A stretch of 64,000 nt of DNA, from NCBI GenBank assembly GCA_002709045.1, contig PAPJ01000012.1, forward strand, positions 62,001 through 126,000, given 5' to 3'. Source of the DNA: Planctomycetaceae bacterium (GTDB taxonomy: Bacteria; Planctomycetota; Planctomycetia; Pirellulales; Pirellulaceae). The notes under the pieces are model-generated. The model saw nothing but the letters and a program-made list of their open reading frames with translations. It was not told where the DNA came from and made no database searches. Of this stretch, positions 6,940 through 16,517 are shown piece by piece (position 1 is the stretch's first letter; each line of letters begins with the position of its first letter). Both the position numbers and the translations under genes were made by a program.

Positions 6940-8895
6940 CTAACTGGAAAGCAAAGCTAATATGAAGTCTTGATTGATATTGCTAAGTTTTCCCTCTGAC
7001 AACAATTCATTCCATTCACGAATCGGAAGCGTCTGCCGTTGTGGACTTTCTTCAGGCTTATAAAGTAACGTCTTGCCAGTAATACGTTTCAGACGCTCAA
7101 ATGCAATGACACGGGAAACAGTCACCTGCGATTTCAATTGCTGAACCATTTGCTCAGCCACCCCGGCTGACAAATGTACATCTTCGTACTCTGACAAAAA
7201 TGAAAGGATCTGATGAGTATTATCCCCTGTGTATGAGCTTAATGCTGTTTCAACCGATATTCGACTTGTCGCGTCCCGATGATAATAGCCCTGCAGCAAA
7301 CCAACATCCTGATACCAAAGTGCCCGGTAGTCTCCATCATCCAACATCCCTACAAAAGCATTGGCAATTCCCATTTCCAATAACCCGTAAGCTGCCAGAC
7401 GACGAACATTAATCAGTCGATGAGATTCAAAAATTTCCTGCAATGCTTCAACCGGATCTTCTGCATTTGAGAACTGTTCGTTAAAAGCTTCCCGAGCTTC
7501 CTTCATGATCGAATTCGACTCAAATCCAATAACCCACTGAGGAAAGTCTGTGACGCGGGTTACAGAAGTGCTTCCGGGATAGGATGTAAATACTGAAACT
7601 CGATCCGGATTCGATTCAAGAATTTCATGACCGCTATCAGGGCCAGCAACGGTCACCGATTTGTTGTAGAACAAACGTACCGCTCGGCTCACCTCTCCAT
7701 TAGCCAGTTGATATGGTACAGCTTCCAGTGCAGCGACTGCCAAATCACCGCTAAGCTCAAGATCGAATTCAGCACCACCGGCCCGCAAGCGTACTTTGAA
7801 GTCATGAGTATCACTGCCCTGCAAGACAATCCTGCCATGATGGACTGATAAGTCCAGACCTATTTTTTCGGCCAGTGATGTTTCAATTTTTGCCGCACTT
7901 ACAAGTGTTAACTTCGCTCCACTGTTGAGCAATAATTCGGGGCGATAGCCTTCAAAGCCGACGACCGTATCGCCGACGTTAATCAGGGTACCAGCATCTA
8001 ATCTATTCAGCATTCCATTGGCCGAACGTAACAATGGCTGACTATTAGACAATAACTCCGCAAAAGCATCGCCGCTGGTAAGGATCGGGGTATTCTCTTC
8101 GGCAACAGCGCTTGCGGGAATTTGTACTTCAGGCTGAGTGACATTCAGTCTTTCAGGCACGGTAACCGGTTGCACATAATTTTCAGGCAACACATTTAAT
8201 GACTGTTGCTGCTGAACTGCATCGGTCTGCTCCTCTTGATCAGCGGCATCGTCGCCCGTTTCTTGATCAGTCACAGCATGGCTAAACATCGAACCAATCC
8301 AGGGATGTGTTTCGTCAAAAGGACCAACTGCTCGTAATCCTATGATCGTCATCAGGCCCAAAAACGTCATGATGACCGTTGCTTGCCATAGGGGGTGCAC
8401 TTTCTTTCTGATGTATTCCGGTGCACCAGCGGGCTTAGGTTCAATCAGGTTTTCCAGAACAGCATGTGGTTTCTCATTAACTTCAGTCAACTCGTTTGTT
8501 TTGCTGAGTGAAGTTTCAAGCAATCCCAAAACTCGGTTTCGCATATCATTTTCAATCGTGACAGACTGATCGATGCAAATCGAAAGAATGCTGTGGCAGC
8601 AAGCCACTTCGCTGAGATACATATCTGATTCGAGACAAACTTTTTCGAAGCCGGGAATGCGGTTTTCGTCCAGTGTATTATCAAGGTATTCAGCAACTGA
8701 ATTCGGATCTCCACCAATTCCTCTACCATCAAGCGGTGGAGCACTCAGATTTGGCTTACGAATTGAACTAAGGGTGCGATAAACCAATTCACTAGCAAAT
8801 TCACTATCGCTAATCTTAGCGCCTAACGCTTCCGCATCCTGCGGCTCAAGAATATCATCCAGATAGGCCAGCATCGTCCGTAATGTTAATCGCAT
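6940..8895 (-). CDS. Planctomycete FecR-like single-pass membrane protein
   Basis: The N-terminal 150 residues (RTMLAYLDDILEP, then SAPPLDGRGIGGDPNSVAEYLDNTL, then FEKVCLESDMYLSEVACCHSIL) are a conserved cytoplasmic region that I recognise in planctomycete proteins and that looks like an anti-sigma-type regulatory module. One membrane segment lies near residues 170-192 (TVIMTFLGLMTIIGLRAVG). An acidic/Gln-rich linker and then a FecR-like beta domain, about residues 275-420, are on the outer side. The C-terminal 200 residues, with EALQEIFESHRLINVRRLAAYGLLEMG, are helical and HEAT-like. No ECF sigma factor gene is adjacent. The partner and signal are unknown, and the domain reading is partly inference. 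Confidence 0.7.
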   Translation of the reverse strand: MRLTLRTMLAYLDDILEPQDAEALGAKISDSEFASELVYRTLSSIRKPNLSAPPLDGRGIGGDPNSVAEYLDNTLDENRIPGFEKVCLESDMYLSEVACCHSILSICIDQSVTIENDMRNRVLGLLETSLSKTNELTEVNEKPHAVLENLIEPKPAGAPEYIRKKVHPLWQATVIMTFLGLMTIIGLRAVGPFDETHPWIGSMFSHAVTDQETGDDAADQEEQTDAVQQQQSLNVLPENYVQPVTVPERLNVTQPEVQIPASAVAEENTPILTSGDAFAELLSNSQPLLRSANGMLNRLDAGTLINVGDTVVGFEGYRPELLLNSGAKLTLVSAAKIETSLAEKIGLDLSVHHGRIVLQGSDTHDFKVRLRAGGAEFDLELSGDLAVAALEAVPYQLANGEVSRAVRLFYNKSVTVAGPDSGHEILESNPDRVSVFTSYPGSTSVTRVTDFPQWVIGFESNSIMKEAREAFNEQFSNAEDPVEALQEIFESHRLINVRRLAAYGLLEMGIANAFVGMLDDGDYRALWYQDVGLLQGYYHRDATSRISVETALSSYTGDNTHQILSFLSEYEDVHLSAGVAEQMVQQLKSQVTVSRVIAFERLKRITGKTLLYKPEESPQRQTLPIREWNELLSEGKLSNINQDFILALLSS

Positions 8896-9061
8896 TGCTG
8901 AATCCGTTCTTTCTATGAATTAGTTTTGGTTATTCTCTGCCGATTGCACCTCTGTGCATAAAAGGCTCTATAGTATTAGTGGCAAATTCGCCTTAAATCC
9001 GTACAATTTTCTGCAAAGATTTCTTTGTTTTTATTACTGTTATCAATCAATAGAGAAGCCT

Positions 9062-10381
9062 GTGAATTCACTATTTGAAGCATCTGAACAATCCAATCTA
9101 GAACGCGTGAAACCTTTAGCCGCGCGAATGCGTCCAACGAATCTAACTGAATTTGCTGGACAACAACACTTTCTGGGTGAAGGTAAACTGCTGACGCGAC
9201 TTTTGCAGGCCGACCGACTAGGCTCTGTCATCTTTTACGGTCCTCCGGGAAGTGGCAAAACAACGTTGGCTCAGCTATTGGCAACGGAAACAAAAAGTAC
9301 ATTCTGTCAGCTAAGTGCTGTCACTAGCGGAGTCAAAGATCTCCGAGAGATCCTCCAGACAGCTCAAAACGAATTACGTTCCGGTGGATCTCGAACACTG
9401 TTATTTATTGATGAGATTCATCGCTTTAACAAAGCACAGCAAGATGCCCTTCTACCGGATGTTGAAAATGGTGTTATTACTCTGGTCGGTGCCACAACCG
9501 CCAATCCTTTCTTTGCAGTCAACAATGCGTTAACCAGCCGCAGCACAATCTTTCAGTTCGAGCCATTGGCCGTGAAAGATATTGAACAGCTTCTCGACCG
9601 GGCATTAAATGACCAGTTCAAAGGTCTTGGCCGCTACGAAGTGACATTAACTGACGAAGCCCGCACATTCATCGCAGAAGTATCAGACGGTGATGCGCGA
9701 CGCGCATTATCAATTTTGGAAATCGGCGTATTGTCTTGTAACACATTTCCTCTCAAATTTGATCGCAGGCTTGCCGAAGAGTCGATTCAACGTAAGGCAA
9801 TGCAATACGATGTCGGCGGGGATGAACACTATGATGTAACAAGTGCGTTGATAAAAAGTATTCGTGGAAGTGATGTTGATGCCGGGATCTACTGGCTGGC
9901 GCGCATGCTCGAAGGAGGAGAAGATATTCGGTTTATTTGTCGCCGGCTGGTTATTTTAGCGAGTGAAGACATTGGCAACGCTGATCCACACGCTCTCACG
10001 GTTGCTGTCGCCTGTATGCAGGCATGTGAATTTATTGGCCTGCCTGAATGCCAACTTACCCTGTGTCAAACCATCGCTTACTTAGCCTGTGCTCCTAAAT
10101 CCAATGCTTCGACTGTTGCGATTAATGAAGCACGTAGTGATATTCGTAATGGCCGAACAGTACCGGTACCGCGAGCATTACGAGATAAACACTATTCAGG
10201 AGCCAAACAATTCAATCACGGCGAGGGTTATAAGTACGCACATAATCATCAAGATGGGATCGCTGCATTTGATTATTTGGGAGTCGATAAGCAGTACTAC
10301 AATCCTGTCGACCGTGGGTTTGAGGCTGAATTAGGACGACGTCTGGAAGTAATACGAAAAAAACTGCGGGGCAATCAGTGA
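9062..10381 (+). CDS. rarA: Replication-associated recombination protein A (RarA/MgsA) AAA ATPase
   Basis: RarA is a clamp-loader-like AAA+ ATPase acting at stalled replication forks. Near the N-terminus [20 protein letters not shown] leads into [17 protein letters not shown]. Walker [10 protein letters not shown] is at residues 60-68, Walker B is [10 protein letters not shown], and sensor 1 is VGATTANP. The C-terminal tetramerisation region includes YLARML-like and [16 protein letters not shown], then [10 protein letters not shown]. The 439-residue length is normal for the family. The GTG at 9062 is chosen because homologues start at this SLFE segment; the 36 codons upstream (from 8954) are hydrophobic and unlike the family. 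Confidence 0.93.
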   Translation: MNSLFEASEQSNLERVKPLAARMRPTNLTEFAGQQHFLGEGKLLTRLLQADRLGSVIFYGPPGSGKTTLAQLLATETKSTFCQLSAVTSGVKDLREILQTAQNELRSGGSRTLLFIDEIHRFNKAQQDALLPDVENGVITLVGATTANPFFAVNNALTSRSTIFQFEPLAVKDIEQLLDRALNDQFKGLGRYEVTLTDEARTFIAEVSDGDARRALSILEIGVLSCNTFPLKFDRRLAEESIQRKAMQYDVGGDEHYDVTSALIKSIRGSDVDAGIYWLARMLEGGEDIRFICRRLVILASEDIGNADPHALTVAVACMQACEFIGLPECQLTLCQTIAYLACAPKSNASTVAINEARSDIRNGRTVPVPRALRDKHYSGAKQFNHGEGYKYAHNHQDGIAAFDYLGVDKQYYNPVDRGFEAELGRRLEVIRKKLRGNQ

Positions 10382-10393
10382 TTACCTCGCAGT
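10356..10393 (-). terminator. Intrinsic terminator of the LysM-protein gene
   Basis: On the minus strand ACTGCGAGG and CCCCGCAGT pair (nine positions, one G-U) around a 13-base loop and run straight into seven T residues. It lies 29 bp past the stop of the LysM gene and overlaps the last codons of the convergent rarA gene. Confidence 0.75.
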
Positions 10394-10421
10394 CATATCT
10401 GTTCGTAGGCAGGAATCGGGA

Positions 10422-11825
10422 CTAACGAATGGTGACTTGGCTGCCGGCACTTAAAATATGGTAAACGTCTCGTGCATCTACCGGCTTGAGTTTGATGCTA
10501 CCCAAACCTACATCGCGGGATCCTGCATCCTGAGGCTGTGTATGAATACTGATATTTCCCCCCAGATCCATCCAGTACTTGCCGTAAGGATTGTTCATCG
10601 CACCACCACGAATAATCGATCCATCTGCAGCATAATAACTTCGATCGAGTTGTTTATCCAGCACAGAATACTGACCTGGTTGAGGGTTGAATTCTGAGCC
10701 TAACTGAATCTGAAAACGACCTGCATATAGTACACCGACAAACAACGTCAATTCCTTGTTGCTGACATTAATTTCGCCGCGGAACGGTCCCTGCACAATC
10801 TTCAGTTCATCACCTGCTTTCAATACTGCTACACTGCGCAGACCATTAATATTCGCGAGAAGCTGAGATGGAACACGCAACTGAAATGCAATAGAGTCCA
10901 GCGAGTCATTTGGACCAACCGTGTAGGATTCAAACAGATAGTGCTTACGAGAGTAAACAACTTCACCGGCCAGATAGTCCAATACAGGCAACAACTGTTT
11001 TTGTTGTTCTCCTGTCAGTTCATTACTGCCATAGTAAGTTGAAAGTGCCTGCAAGGCCTCGCGTAAATGCCCCGTTTCGATTTGTTGCTGCGCCGCGGCC
11101 CAGGCTGTTGCAAAGGCTGAGGGGGTTGACAGTGGATTTTGTTCGGTGACATTGTTAGCTGGAAAAATATTGTCATCATTGAAAACAGGCGTCTCGAGCT
11201 GACTCTGCGGAGGACTACCTTCCGATGAGAAAGTGCTATTGTCATTAGGAGCTTCGCTGACAGGGAAGGCATCATTTGAATTATTTGTTTCTGTCACAGC
11301 AAATGCATCGTTACTATTGCCCGGTTGGAATTGGCTGTCGTCCGATTCGGTAACTGGAAACTTATCCGTGCTGTTTTCCGAACTGATAACAAATTGTGCG
11401 TCATCGCCGGCTGCTTCCGTGCCAACATTGGCGTCCACCGTATCAATCAGTGGGTTTTCAATACCGCTGTTGGTCACGATCTCGTTAGTAGCAGTCGGTT
11501 CCGACCCGGATTCGATCTGTAGTGGTACCTGCGTGGTGATTTCCTCGTCAAGCTGTCCTGCTGCCGGTGATTCAAACTGACCATCATCAGCGGCGGTCAC
11601 TACCGAACTCTCTTCCGACAAACCGGCATTGTCATTTAATCCGTTCAGTAAATCTTCTGCGGAAATCTCTGTCCCTAGGTCTAACTCCAAAGCATCAGGG
11701 AGATTATCTAACTCCTTAGCCACTTCCGGTGGTGGAGTATCCGGTCTCGTGTAAATAACGTGATAAGCGCCGAATAAAATGACGACCATAAATGTAAAGA
11801 TGAATAGTGTTTTAACCTTTTGCAT
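10422..11825 (-). CDS. Membrane-anchored LysM protein with degenerate L,D-transpeptidase domain
   Basis: The 467-residue protein has an N-terminal membrane anchor (residues 5-23) and a long Asn/Ser/Asp/Glu-rich linker at about 50-240. It ends with a LysM-like segment (YTVGPNDSLDSIAFQLRVPS to LKAGDELKIV) and a C-terminal YkuD-like fold. In that fold NPYGKYWMDLGGNISIH keeps the first motif histidine (His428). The usual SHGC[IV]R catalytic segment reads GLGSIKL, placing Ser443 where the nucleophilic cysteine belongs. L,D-transpeptidases cross-link peptidoglycan through that cysteine, so this protein may be an inactive peptidoglycan-binding relative. It has its own terminator, and the opposite strand carries rarA. 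The fold assignment is good, the activity unlikely. Confidence 0.78.
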   Translation of the reverse strand: MQKVKTLFIFTFMVVILFGAYHVIYTRPDTPPPEVAKELDNLPDALELDLGTEISAEDLLNGLNDNAGLSEESSVVTAADDGQFESPAAGQLDEEITTQVPLQIESGSEPTATNEIVTNSGIENPLIDTVDANVGTEAAGDDAQFVISSENSTDKFPVTESDDSQFQPGNSNDAFAVTETNNSNDAFPVSEAPNDNSTFSSEGSPPQSQLETPVFNDDNIFPANNVTEQNPLSTPSAFATAWAAAQQQIETGHLREALQALSTYYGSNELTGEQQKQLLPVLDYLAGEVVYSRKHYLFESYTVGPNDSLDSIAFQLRVPSQLLANINGLRSVAVLKAGDELKIVQGPFRGEINVSNKELTLFVGVLYAGRFQIQLGSEFNPQPGQYSVLDKQLDRSYYAADGSIIRGGAMNNPYGKYWMDLGGNISIHTQPQDAGSRDVGLGSIKLKPVDARDVYHILSAGSQVTIR

Positions 11826-11954
11826 TTTCGTCCTCCCTGACGAAAACCAGTGTTCGTTAGAATAGATCTAACGTTAACAAAAACTTAAGTATTGTTTCGA
11901 GTCGGTTTGACTCGGATTTATAAACCCATTTTTCTCAACCCCGCTCCAACGCAT

Positions 11955-12218
11955 ATGCATTACGAAGACGAGATTGATCATGACTACGACGAATGGTCGG
12001 AACCCGATGTATGGGATGACGATCCAACCGAAGTTTTGTTATGTCCGGAATGTGGTGAAGAGGTTTACGAATTCGCTGATATATGTCCTAGCTGTGGCTT
12101 ATTTATCACCCCTTCAGCAGCTGCCTATAATCCCTGGCGAGGCCGGCCCTTATGGTGGGTAACGTTCGCCATTCTGGGAGTTTTAGGATTCCTATTCTCC
12201 CTGCAACTGCTGTTCTAG
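11955..12218 (+). CDS. Small zinc-ribbon membrane protein
   Basis: This 87-residue protein has an acidic N-terminus (MHYEDEIDHDYDEW), a zinc ribbon with two CxxC knuckles (CPECGEEVYEFADICPSCG), and one C-terminal membrane helix (WWVTFAILGVLGFLFSLQLL). I place the start at the ATG at 11955 rather than at the upstream in-frame start at 11892, because the acidic segment is the natural beginning and the upstream 21 codons look like leader sequence. The role is unknown; it is probably a tail-anchored protein with a cytoplasmic metal-binding head. Confidence 0.72.
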   Translation: MHYEDEIDHDYDEWSEPDVWDDDPTEVLLCPECGEEVYEFADICPSCGLFITPSAAAYNPWRGRPLWWVTFAILGVLGFLFSLQLLF

Positions 12219-12412
12219 TTAAGTTCTACATAATCAACTAATAAGTACCCCGCTTTCCGCCTCGGTTTCACTCACATCCACCCAAAATAGTACGAGAAAA
12301 CCGTTGATCGTGAAAATACCGATTCAGTCAAAGATCAAAATAAACTGAAATAGATGTTCTGGTAATACCGAGCCTGTTAGGCCCCTTTAGTGTATTTTCT
12401 GCGATTCAGAAA

Positions 12413-12961
12413 CTACTCAGCAGAAATACCAAAGTCTTCGATTGTCAACAGAGTTTGCAGTTTATAGCCCTTAGCAGCAAAGGCTTCGCGGCCGCCGGAT
12501 AAGCGGTCAATGATAGCAATCACACCTTCCACCTTAAGGCCCGCCGCTTCAACATGCTCAATTGCTTTCAGACTACTGCCACCGGTGGTTACCACATCTT
12601 CGACGATGATAACCCGGTCACCCGATTCCAGTGGCCCTTCAACCTGATTTCCTTTGCCATGCTCTTTCGCTTCCTTGCGTACAATGAATCCACGAAGTGA
12701 CTTACCCTGAATATCAGCTTCTGTCAAAATCGAAGCGGTGATTGGATCAGCTCCAATCGCCATCCCACCCACCGCATCCGGAAGTTCATTTCCAATTAAC
12801 TCCAAGATTCCCTGAGCGACCAGACGAGCACCACGCGAATCGAGCGTAACCTTACGGCAATCCAAGTAAAACGTTGCCTTTTTACCTGAAGCCAGAACAA
12901 AGTCTCCGAATTCAAGAGCTTTCTGGCGAACAACTTCCTTCAGCGCGTCTTTGGAATACAT
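12413..12961 (-). CDS. pyrE: Orotate phosphoribosyltransferase
   Basis: The enzyme joins orotate to PRPP to give orotidine 5'-phosphate in pyrimidine synthesis. The 182-residue protein has the complete family length. It carries ASGKKATFYLDCRKVTLD near the N-terminus, the flexible-loop RKEAKEHGKGNQVEG, and the PRPP-binding signature VIIVEDVVTTGGSS. GGAGG lies at 12974-12978, upstream of the ATG. Convergent with the zinc-ribbon gene. No other pyr gene is adjacent. A short tandem repeat lies 50 bp upstream. Confidence 0.96.
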   Translation of the reverse strand: MYSKDALKEVVRQKALEFGDFVLASGKKATFYLDCRKVTLDSRGARLVAQGILELIGNELPDAVGGMAIGADPITASILTEADIQGKSLRGFIVRKEAKEHGKGNQVEGPLESGDRVIIVEDVVTTGGSSLKAIEHVEAAGLKVEGVIAIIDRLSGGREAFAAKGYKLQTLLTIEDFGISAE

Positions 12962-13008
12962 GACCTTTGCAAACCTCCATGTTTTGGGTGGATTCTGTAA
13001 TACTTTAG

Positions 13009-13036
13009 CTTATCTACCGCCGACTTATCTACCGCC
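13009..13036. repeat. Two-copy direct repeat upstream of pyrE
   Basis: CTTATCTACCGCC occurs twice in a row with a two-base spacer, between the NRDE gene and pyrE. The core TACCGCC also occurs in the non-coding sequence near 22185. The function is unknown; it may be chance duplication or a regulator site upstream of pyrE. Confidence 0.5.
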
Positions 13037-13139
13037 TAATAGTTTAATACGTCCGACTAAGTGGTAACAGCCGGCAAAAGAAAAGTCTAAAAATGACAGT
13101 TGGCATCAATCTAACGCTTAGGCACAGCACCAGATTGCT

Positions 13140-13913
13140 TTAGGCATTCGCCTTTGCTCGGGCCTCGCGTAAACCACGACTAAGAATATCCCGTAACATC
13201 GGTGAGTAATCCTCATAACGAGTCTCATCTGGAGCACCGGCAGCGAATTGATAGATCGCGTCACGCGGTTTTAAGCCCAGAGCCAGAAGTGTGGAACTTA
13301 CTGTCCCCCGATCGTTACTGCGAAGCACCATGCTTGGCCGCATCGGAGAAACTGGACTGCGAGCAAAAACCTTACTGGCAACGGCAAGGAACTTAACCGA
13401 TGAATCCAGAGTCTGAAGCGTCAGCAAACGACTTGCCAGCTGGCAACGTTCATCGCGAGGATCATTTAGGTTGCGATTACCGATGACGTTGAGTCCTTCC
13501 TTCAGTGGAACAACCTCCGGTTCATCTGTACCATGTACCGCCCAACCCGTTTCCCCGTCAGCAATCACGTAATTCACGCCTTCATATCGCTTACTCAGCA
13601 ACTCGTCCATCGCTAGGCCAACAGCCTCCTGAGCTGATGTGCTACGAAGCAATTCGCGGCATAAAACACCTCGCGAACGTGGTACCACAGGTGGAATCAA
13701 CTTACGACGGTTGCAAGCAGCAACAAATAATCCGTGTTGATTAACACCCATCCAGGTTCCTCCAGCCTGTTGATCAACACCGCTTAAAATACGAGGTTTT
13801 CCAGACTGAATTGAAGGGGTTGTACTCGGGCGATCATAAAATTCATCTCGGTTAGCTGCAACCAGAATGGGTGCCTCCGGCACCGATTTATATTGAATGG
13901 CAAGAATGCACAT
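13140..13913 (-). CDS. NRDE family protein (TANGO2-like)
   Basis: The 257-residue protein starts with MCILAI and shows the family's namesake AANRDEFYDRP, followed by GGTWMGVNQHGLFVAACNRR. These are hallmarks of the NRDE/TANGO2 family, whose fold resembles N-terminal nucleophile hydrolases with a conserved Cys at position 2. Biochemical function is not established in bacteria. The gene is on the minus strand upstream of pyrE with a 178-bp gap, so co-transcription is possible but not shown. Confidence 0.88.
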   Translation of the reverse strand: MCILAIQYKSVPEAPILVAANRDEFYDRPSTTPSIQSGKPRILSGVDQQAGGTWMGVNQHGLFVAACNRRKLIPPVVPRSRGVLCRELLRSTSAQEAVGLAMDELLSKRYEGVNYVIADGETGWAVHGTDEPEVVPLKEGLNVIGNRNLNDPRDERCQLASRLLTLQTLDSSVKFLAVASKVFARSPVSPMRPSMVLRSNDRGTVSSTLLALGLKPRDAIYQFAAGAPDETRYEDYSPMLRDILSRGLREARAKANA

Positions 13914-14220
13914 ATATCGTCTTGATTTTAATAAGCTTTTACAGCGAGTAACCCATTGTCTTCCTCACAATAAGCTACATTCGCATTCGACTGAAGAACT
14001 CAATCTAATTCCACCCTCCCAAGTCAAACACCCTACTTCGGGGGGTTTGCATCAAATTAATTACTATCCAGTAAACAAATACTAGCTTTAAGGGTGTTTT
14101 GGTGACTCTGTCAACGCATTAAACTGCTTAATACACCTCTTTTTTAGAACTGCAGTCTTTCGACTGGCTATTACTATTTACCTGTTACGCAGACCTTTTT
14201 TGCACTCGGAATCCGCCACT
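13914..14220. other. Divergent intergenic region
   Basis: About 307 bp between the divergent NRDE and Gfo/Idh/MocA genes, so both promoters should be here. Around 14025-14049 CAAACACCC and GGGGGTTTG form an imperfect stem with one mismatch. No SD or convincing promoter boxes are visible, and no RNA gene was recognised. Confidence 0.35.
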
Positions 14221-15336
14221 ATGTCAACATCTTCGACCCCTATTCGTATTGCCATCATTGGCGCTGGTGCTGTCAGCGATTATCACCATGTTCCTGGTAT
14301 TCGCATTGATCCACGAGCAGAATTGGTGGCCGCCTGTGATATGAGTGAGGCACTGCTGGAGCAACGAAAAAGTGAGTGGCAAATCGACAAGGTTACAACA
14401 GATTTCAATGAGATCTGTGAAGATCCCGATATTGATGCGGTCATCATTGCGACGCCAAACTTCACACACCACGAACAGGCTATTGCAGCCGCCAAAGGTG
14501 GTAAGCACATCATGTGTGAGAAGCCACTGGCTCTCAATGCTCAGCAAGTACGTGAAATGCGAGATGCGGCGGTGGAGGCCGGTGTGGTACATATGACTGC
14601 ATTCACTTACCGATTTGCTCCATCGATGCGATACATTCGGCAGTTGGTTCAATCAGGTGCTATTGGCCAGCCTCGCCACTTCCGCAGTCAACGATTTTTA
14701 GACTGGCCGGAAACAAGCTGGGGTTGGAGACAATACAAGAAGACGGCTGGTGCCGGCGATCTATTTGACATGACCATCCACCGTATCGACTTCGCTATGG
14801 ATCTGATGGGGAAAATAGACCGGCTTTGTGGAGGTGTCGCACAATTCTGCCCTCGTGATGTCACCGTTGATGGCCAGCAATGCCCTCCCTCTGATGTGGA
14901 TGACTGGTCTGCTCTGATTGGTGTCTTTGAAAATGGTGGTGTTGGGGTATGGGAAGGCACGACAGTTGCCAAGGGATACGGCTTTAACGGTTTTGGCCAT
15001 GAACTGGCTGAAATCAACGGCTCGGAAGCAACCGTTCGCTACCGCCTGCATGAACCGAACAAAATTTGGCTGGGACGAACCGGAGAAGATGTTGCCCCGG
15101 TCGACGTTCCGGAAGAATTTCTCAAACCTGCTGACAGCCCACGTGACCCTCATGCAGGAAAGCCCGCCGACGTTTTCCGTTATGATCTCGTTTGGGAATT
15201 CTGTTCAGCGATTACCGAAGGGCGTGATGCAATGCCAAGCTTTGATCATGGCCTTAACGCTCAAATTATTGCTGACGCCGTATTAGAGTCCAATCAAAAT
15301 GCAAGTTGGATTGACGTTGCAGACCGACTGGTCTAA
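14221..15336 (+). CDS. Gfo/Idh/MocA family NAD(P)-dependent oxidoreductase
   Basis: The family oxidises or reduces sugars, inositols and related polyols. A Rossmann domain begins with IRIAIIGAGAVSDYHH. The CEKPLALNAQQVREM motif contains the catalytic-region lysine, and the C-terminal domain includes DLFDMTIHRIDFAMDLMG with the catalytic-type Asp/His pair. Length is 371 residues from the ATG at 14221; an in-frame TTG at 14200 is possible but less likely. The substrate cannot be told from sequence. The neighbouring fabH follows on the same strand after 59 bp, with no obvious functional link. Confidence 0.88.
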   Translation: MSTSSTPIRIAIIGAGAVSDYHHVPGIRIDPRAELVAACDMSEALLEQRKSEWQIDKVTTDFNEICEDPDIDAVIIATPNFTHHEQAIAAAKGGKHIMCEKPLALNAQQVREMRDAAVEAGVVHMTAFTYRFAPSMRYIRQLVQSGAIGQPRHFRSQRFLDWPETSWGWRQYKKTAGAGDLFDMTIHRIDFAMDLMGKIDRLCGGVAQFCPRDVTVDGQQCPPSDVDDWSALIGVFENGGVGVWEGTTVAKGYGFNGFGHELAEINGSEATVRYRLHEPNKIWLGRTGEDVAPVDVPEEFLKPADSPRDPHAGKPADVFRYDLVWEFCSAITEGRDAMPSFDHGLNAQIIADAVLESNQNASWIDVADRLV

Positions 15337-15395
15337 GCATCCGTTGTAATACGTAAAAACCCTTTCCACCGATCTCTATCTAACTGACAATCTAC

Positions 15396-16457
15396 ATGAG
15401 TGAAAACCACGCCCAACCCGAATCTGACTCTGGCAGCCAGGACCGGATTGTCGTCGCTTCACAAAGTCGTCAGGTTAATTCATTAACCGGTGTACAAATA
15501 CTAGCTACGGGGTGTTATGCCCCGGAAAATGTGATTGCCAATGCAGATTTAGCTGAATTGGGCTACGACGCAGACTGGATTCTTCAACGCACAGGAATTG
15601 AATCCCGCTGCCGTGCCAGAGATGATCACGCTTGTAGTGATCTTGCGTATCAAGCGGCTCAGCATTGTCTGGATAATGGGAACATCGATTCCTCAGAAAT
15701 CGATTTAATTTTACTGGCGACCATCACGCCGGATCAACCAACCCCGTCAACAGCCTGCCATGTGCAGAGAATGCTTGGCTCCAATGCGCCAGCCATGGAT
15801 CTGGGAGCCGCCTGTTCAGGCTTTATGTATGCTTTGGTAACCGGGATGCAATTCATCAAGACCGGCACTTACCAACGTGTTCTGATTATCGGTGCAGATC
15901 TTATGAGCCGCACAGTCAATCCGGCAGATACGAAAACCTTTCCATTATTTGGGGATGGTGCTGGAGCAGTTGTTATCGGTCCCGGCTCAGACCTACAGGG
16001 ATTCGTATCCTATACGCTCGGGGCAGACGGGCACGGAGCTGAACTTCTGGAACAACCGGCAGGTGGTACGCGGTGCCCAGCCACCCCGGAAACGCTCGCT
16101 CAAAACCTACAGTACTTAAAGATGGACGGCCGAAGCGTATTTAAATGGGCAATCCGGACACTCTCCGATTCAGTCAATCAAATACTCGATGCTGCTAGTC
16201 TGACCGCTGATAAAATTGATTTAACATTATTCCATCAAGCCAATATCAGAATCATTGATGCGGCAGCGAATGATCTTGGTTTGCCAGCCGAAAAAGTATT
16301 CGTCAATCTGGATAAATACGGAAACACCTCCGCCGCCAGTATTCCACTGGCATTAGCTGAAGCCGTTGAGCAGCAGCGAATTTCTGCCGGTGATAACGTG
16401 CTGATCAGCGGTTTTGGTGCCGGACTGGCCTGGGGCGCCGGTGTCTGGCACTGGTAA
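15396..16457 (+). CDS. fabH: 3-oxoacyl-ACP synthase III (FabH-like)
   Basis: This thiolase-fold enzyme condenses acetyl-CoA with malonyl-ACP to start fatty acid synthesis. The catalytic triad is complete: Cys140 in DLGAACSGFMYAL, His280 in LFHQANIRI and Asn310 in DKYGNTSAASIPLAL. The glycine-rich ends GFGAGLAWGAGV are typical. An N-terminal extension of about 30 Ser/Gln-rich residues precedes the usual start. No other fab gene is adjacent, so it might instead be a stand-alone KASIII in a secondary pathway, though the fit to FabH is close. No clear SD precedes the ATG. Confidence 0.92.
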   Translation: MSENHAQPESDSGSQDRIVVASQSRQVNSLTGVQILATGCYAPENVIANADLAELGYDADWILQRTGIESRCRARDDHACSDLAYQAAQHCLDNGNIDSSEIDLILLATITPDQPTPSTACHVQRMLGSNAPAMDLGAACSGFMYALVTGMQFIKTGTYQRVLIIGADLMSRTVNPADTKTFPLFGDGAGAVVIGPGSDLQGFVSYTLGADGHGAELLEQPAGGTRCPATPETLAQNLQYLKMDGRSVFKWAIRTLSDSVNQILDAASLTADKIDLTLFHQANIRIIDAAANDLGLPAEKVFVNLDKYGNTSAASIPLALAEAVEQQRISAGDNVLISGFGAGLAWGAGVWHW

Positions 16458-16517
16458 TAATAGCCGGCCCAACACCCGCCATACAATTCTGACAATCGTT
16501 TTTAGGTAAGCATCATC

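Noticed and set aside
12361..12410. Terminator between the zinc-ribbon gene and pyrE
   Set aside because: Only a short AGCCT/AGGC-like pairing is visible with no U-tract.
14224..14652. 142-codon minus-strand frame opposite the Gfo/Idh/MocA gene
   Set aside because: It is antisense to a clearly coding conserved domain and resembles no known family.
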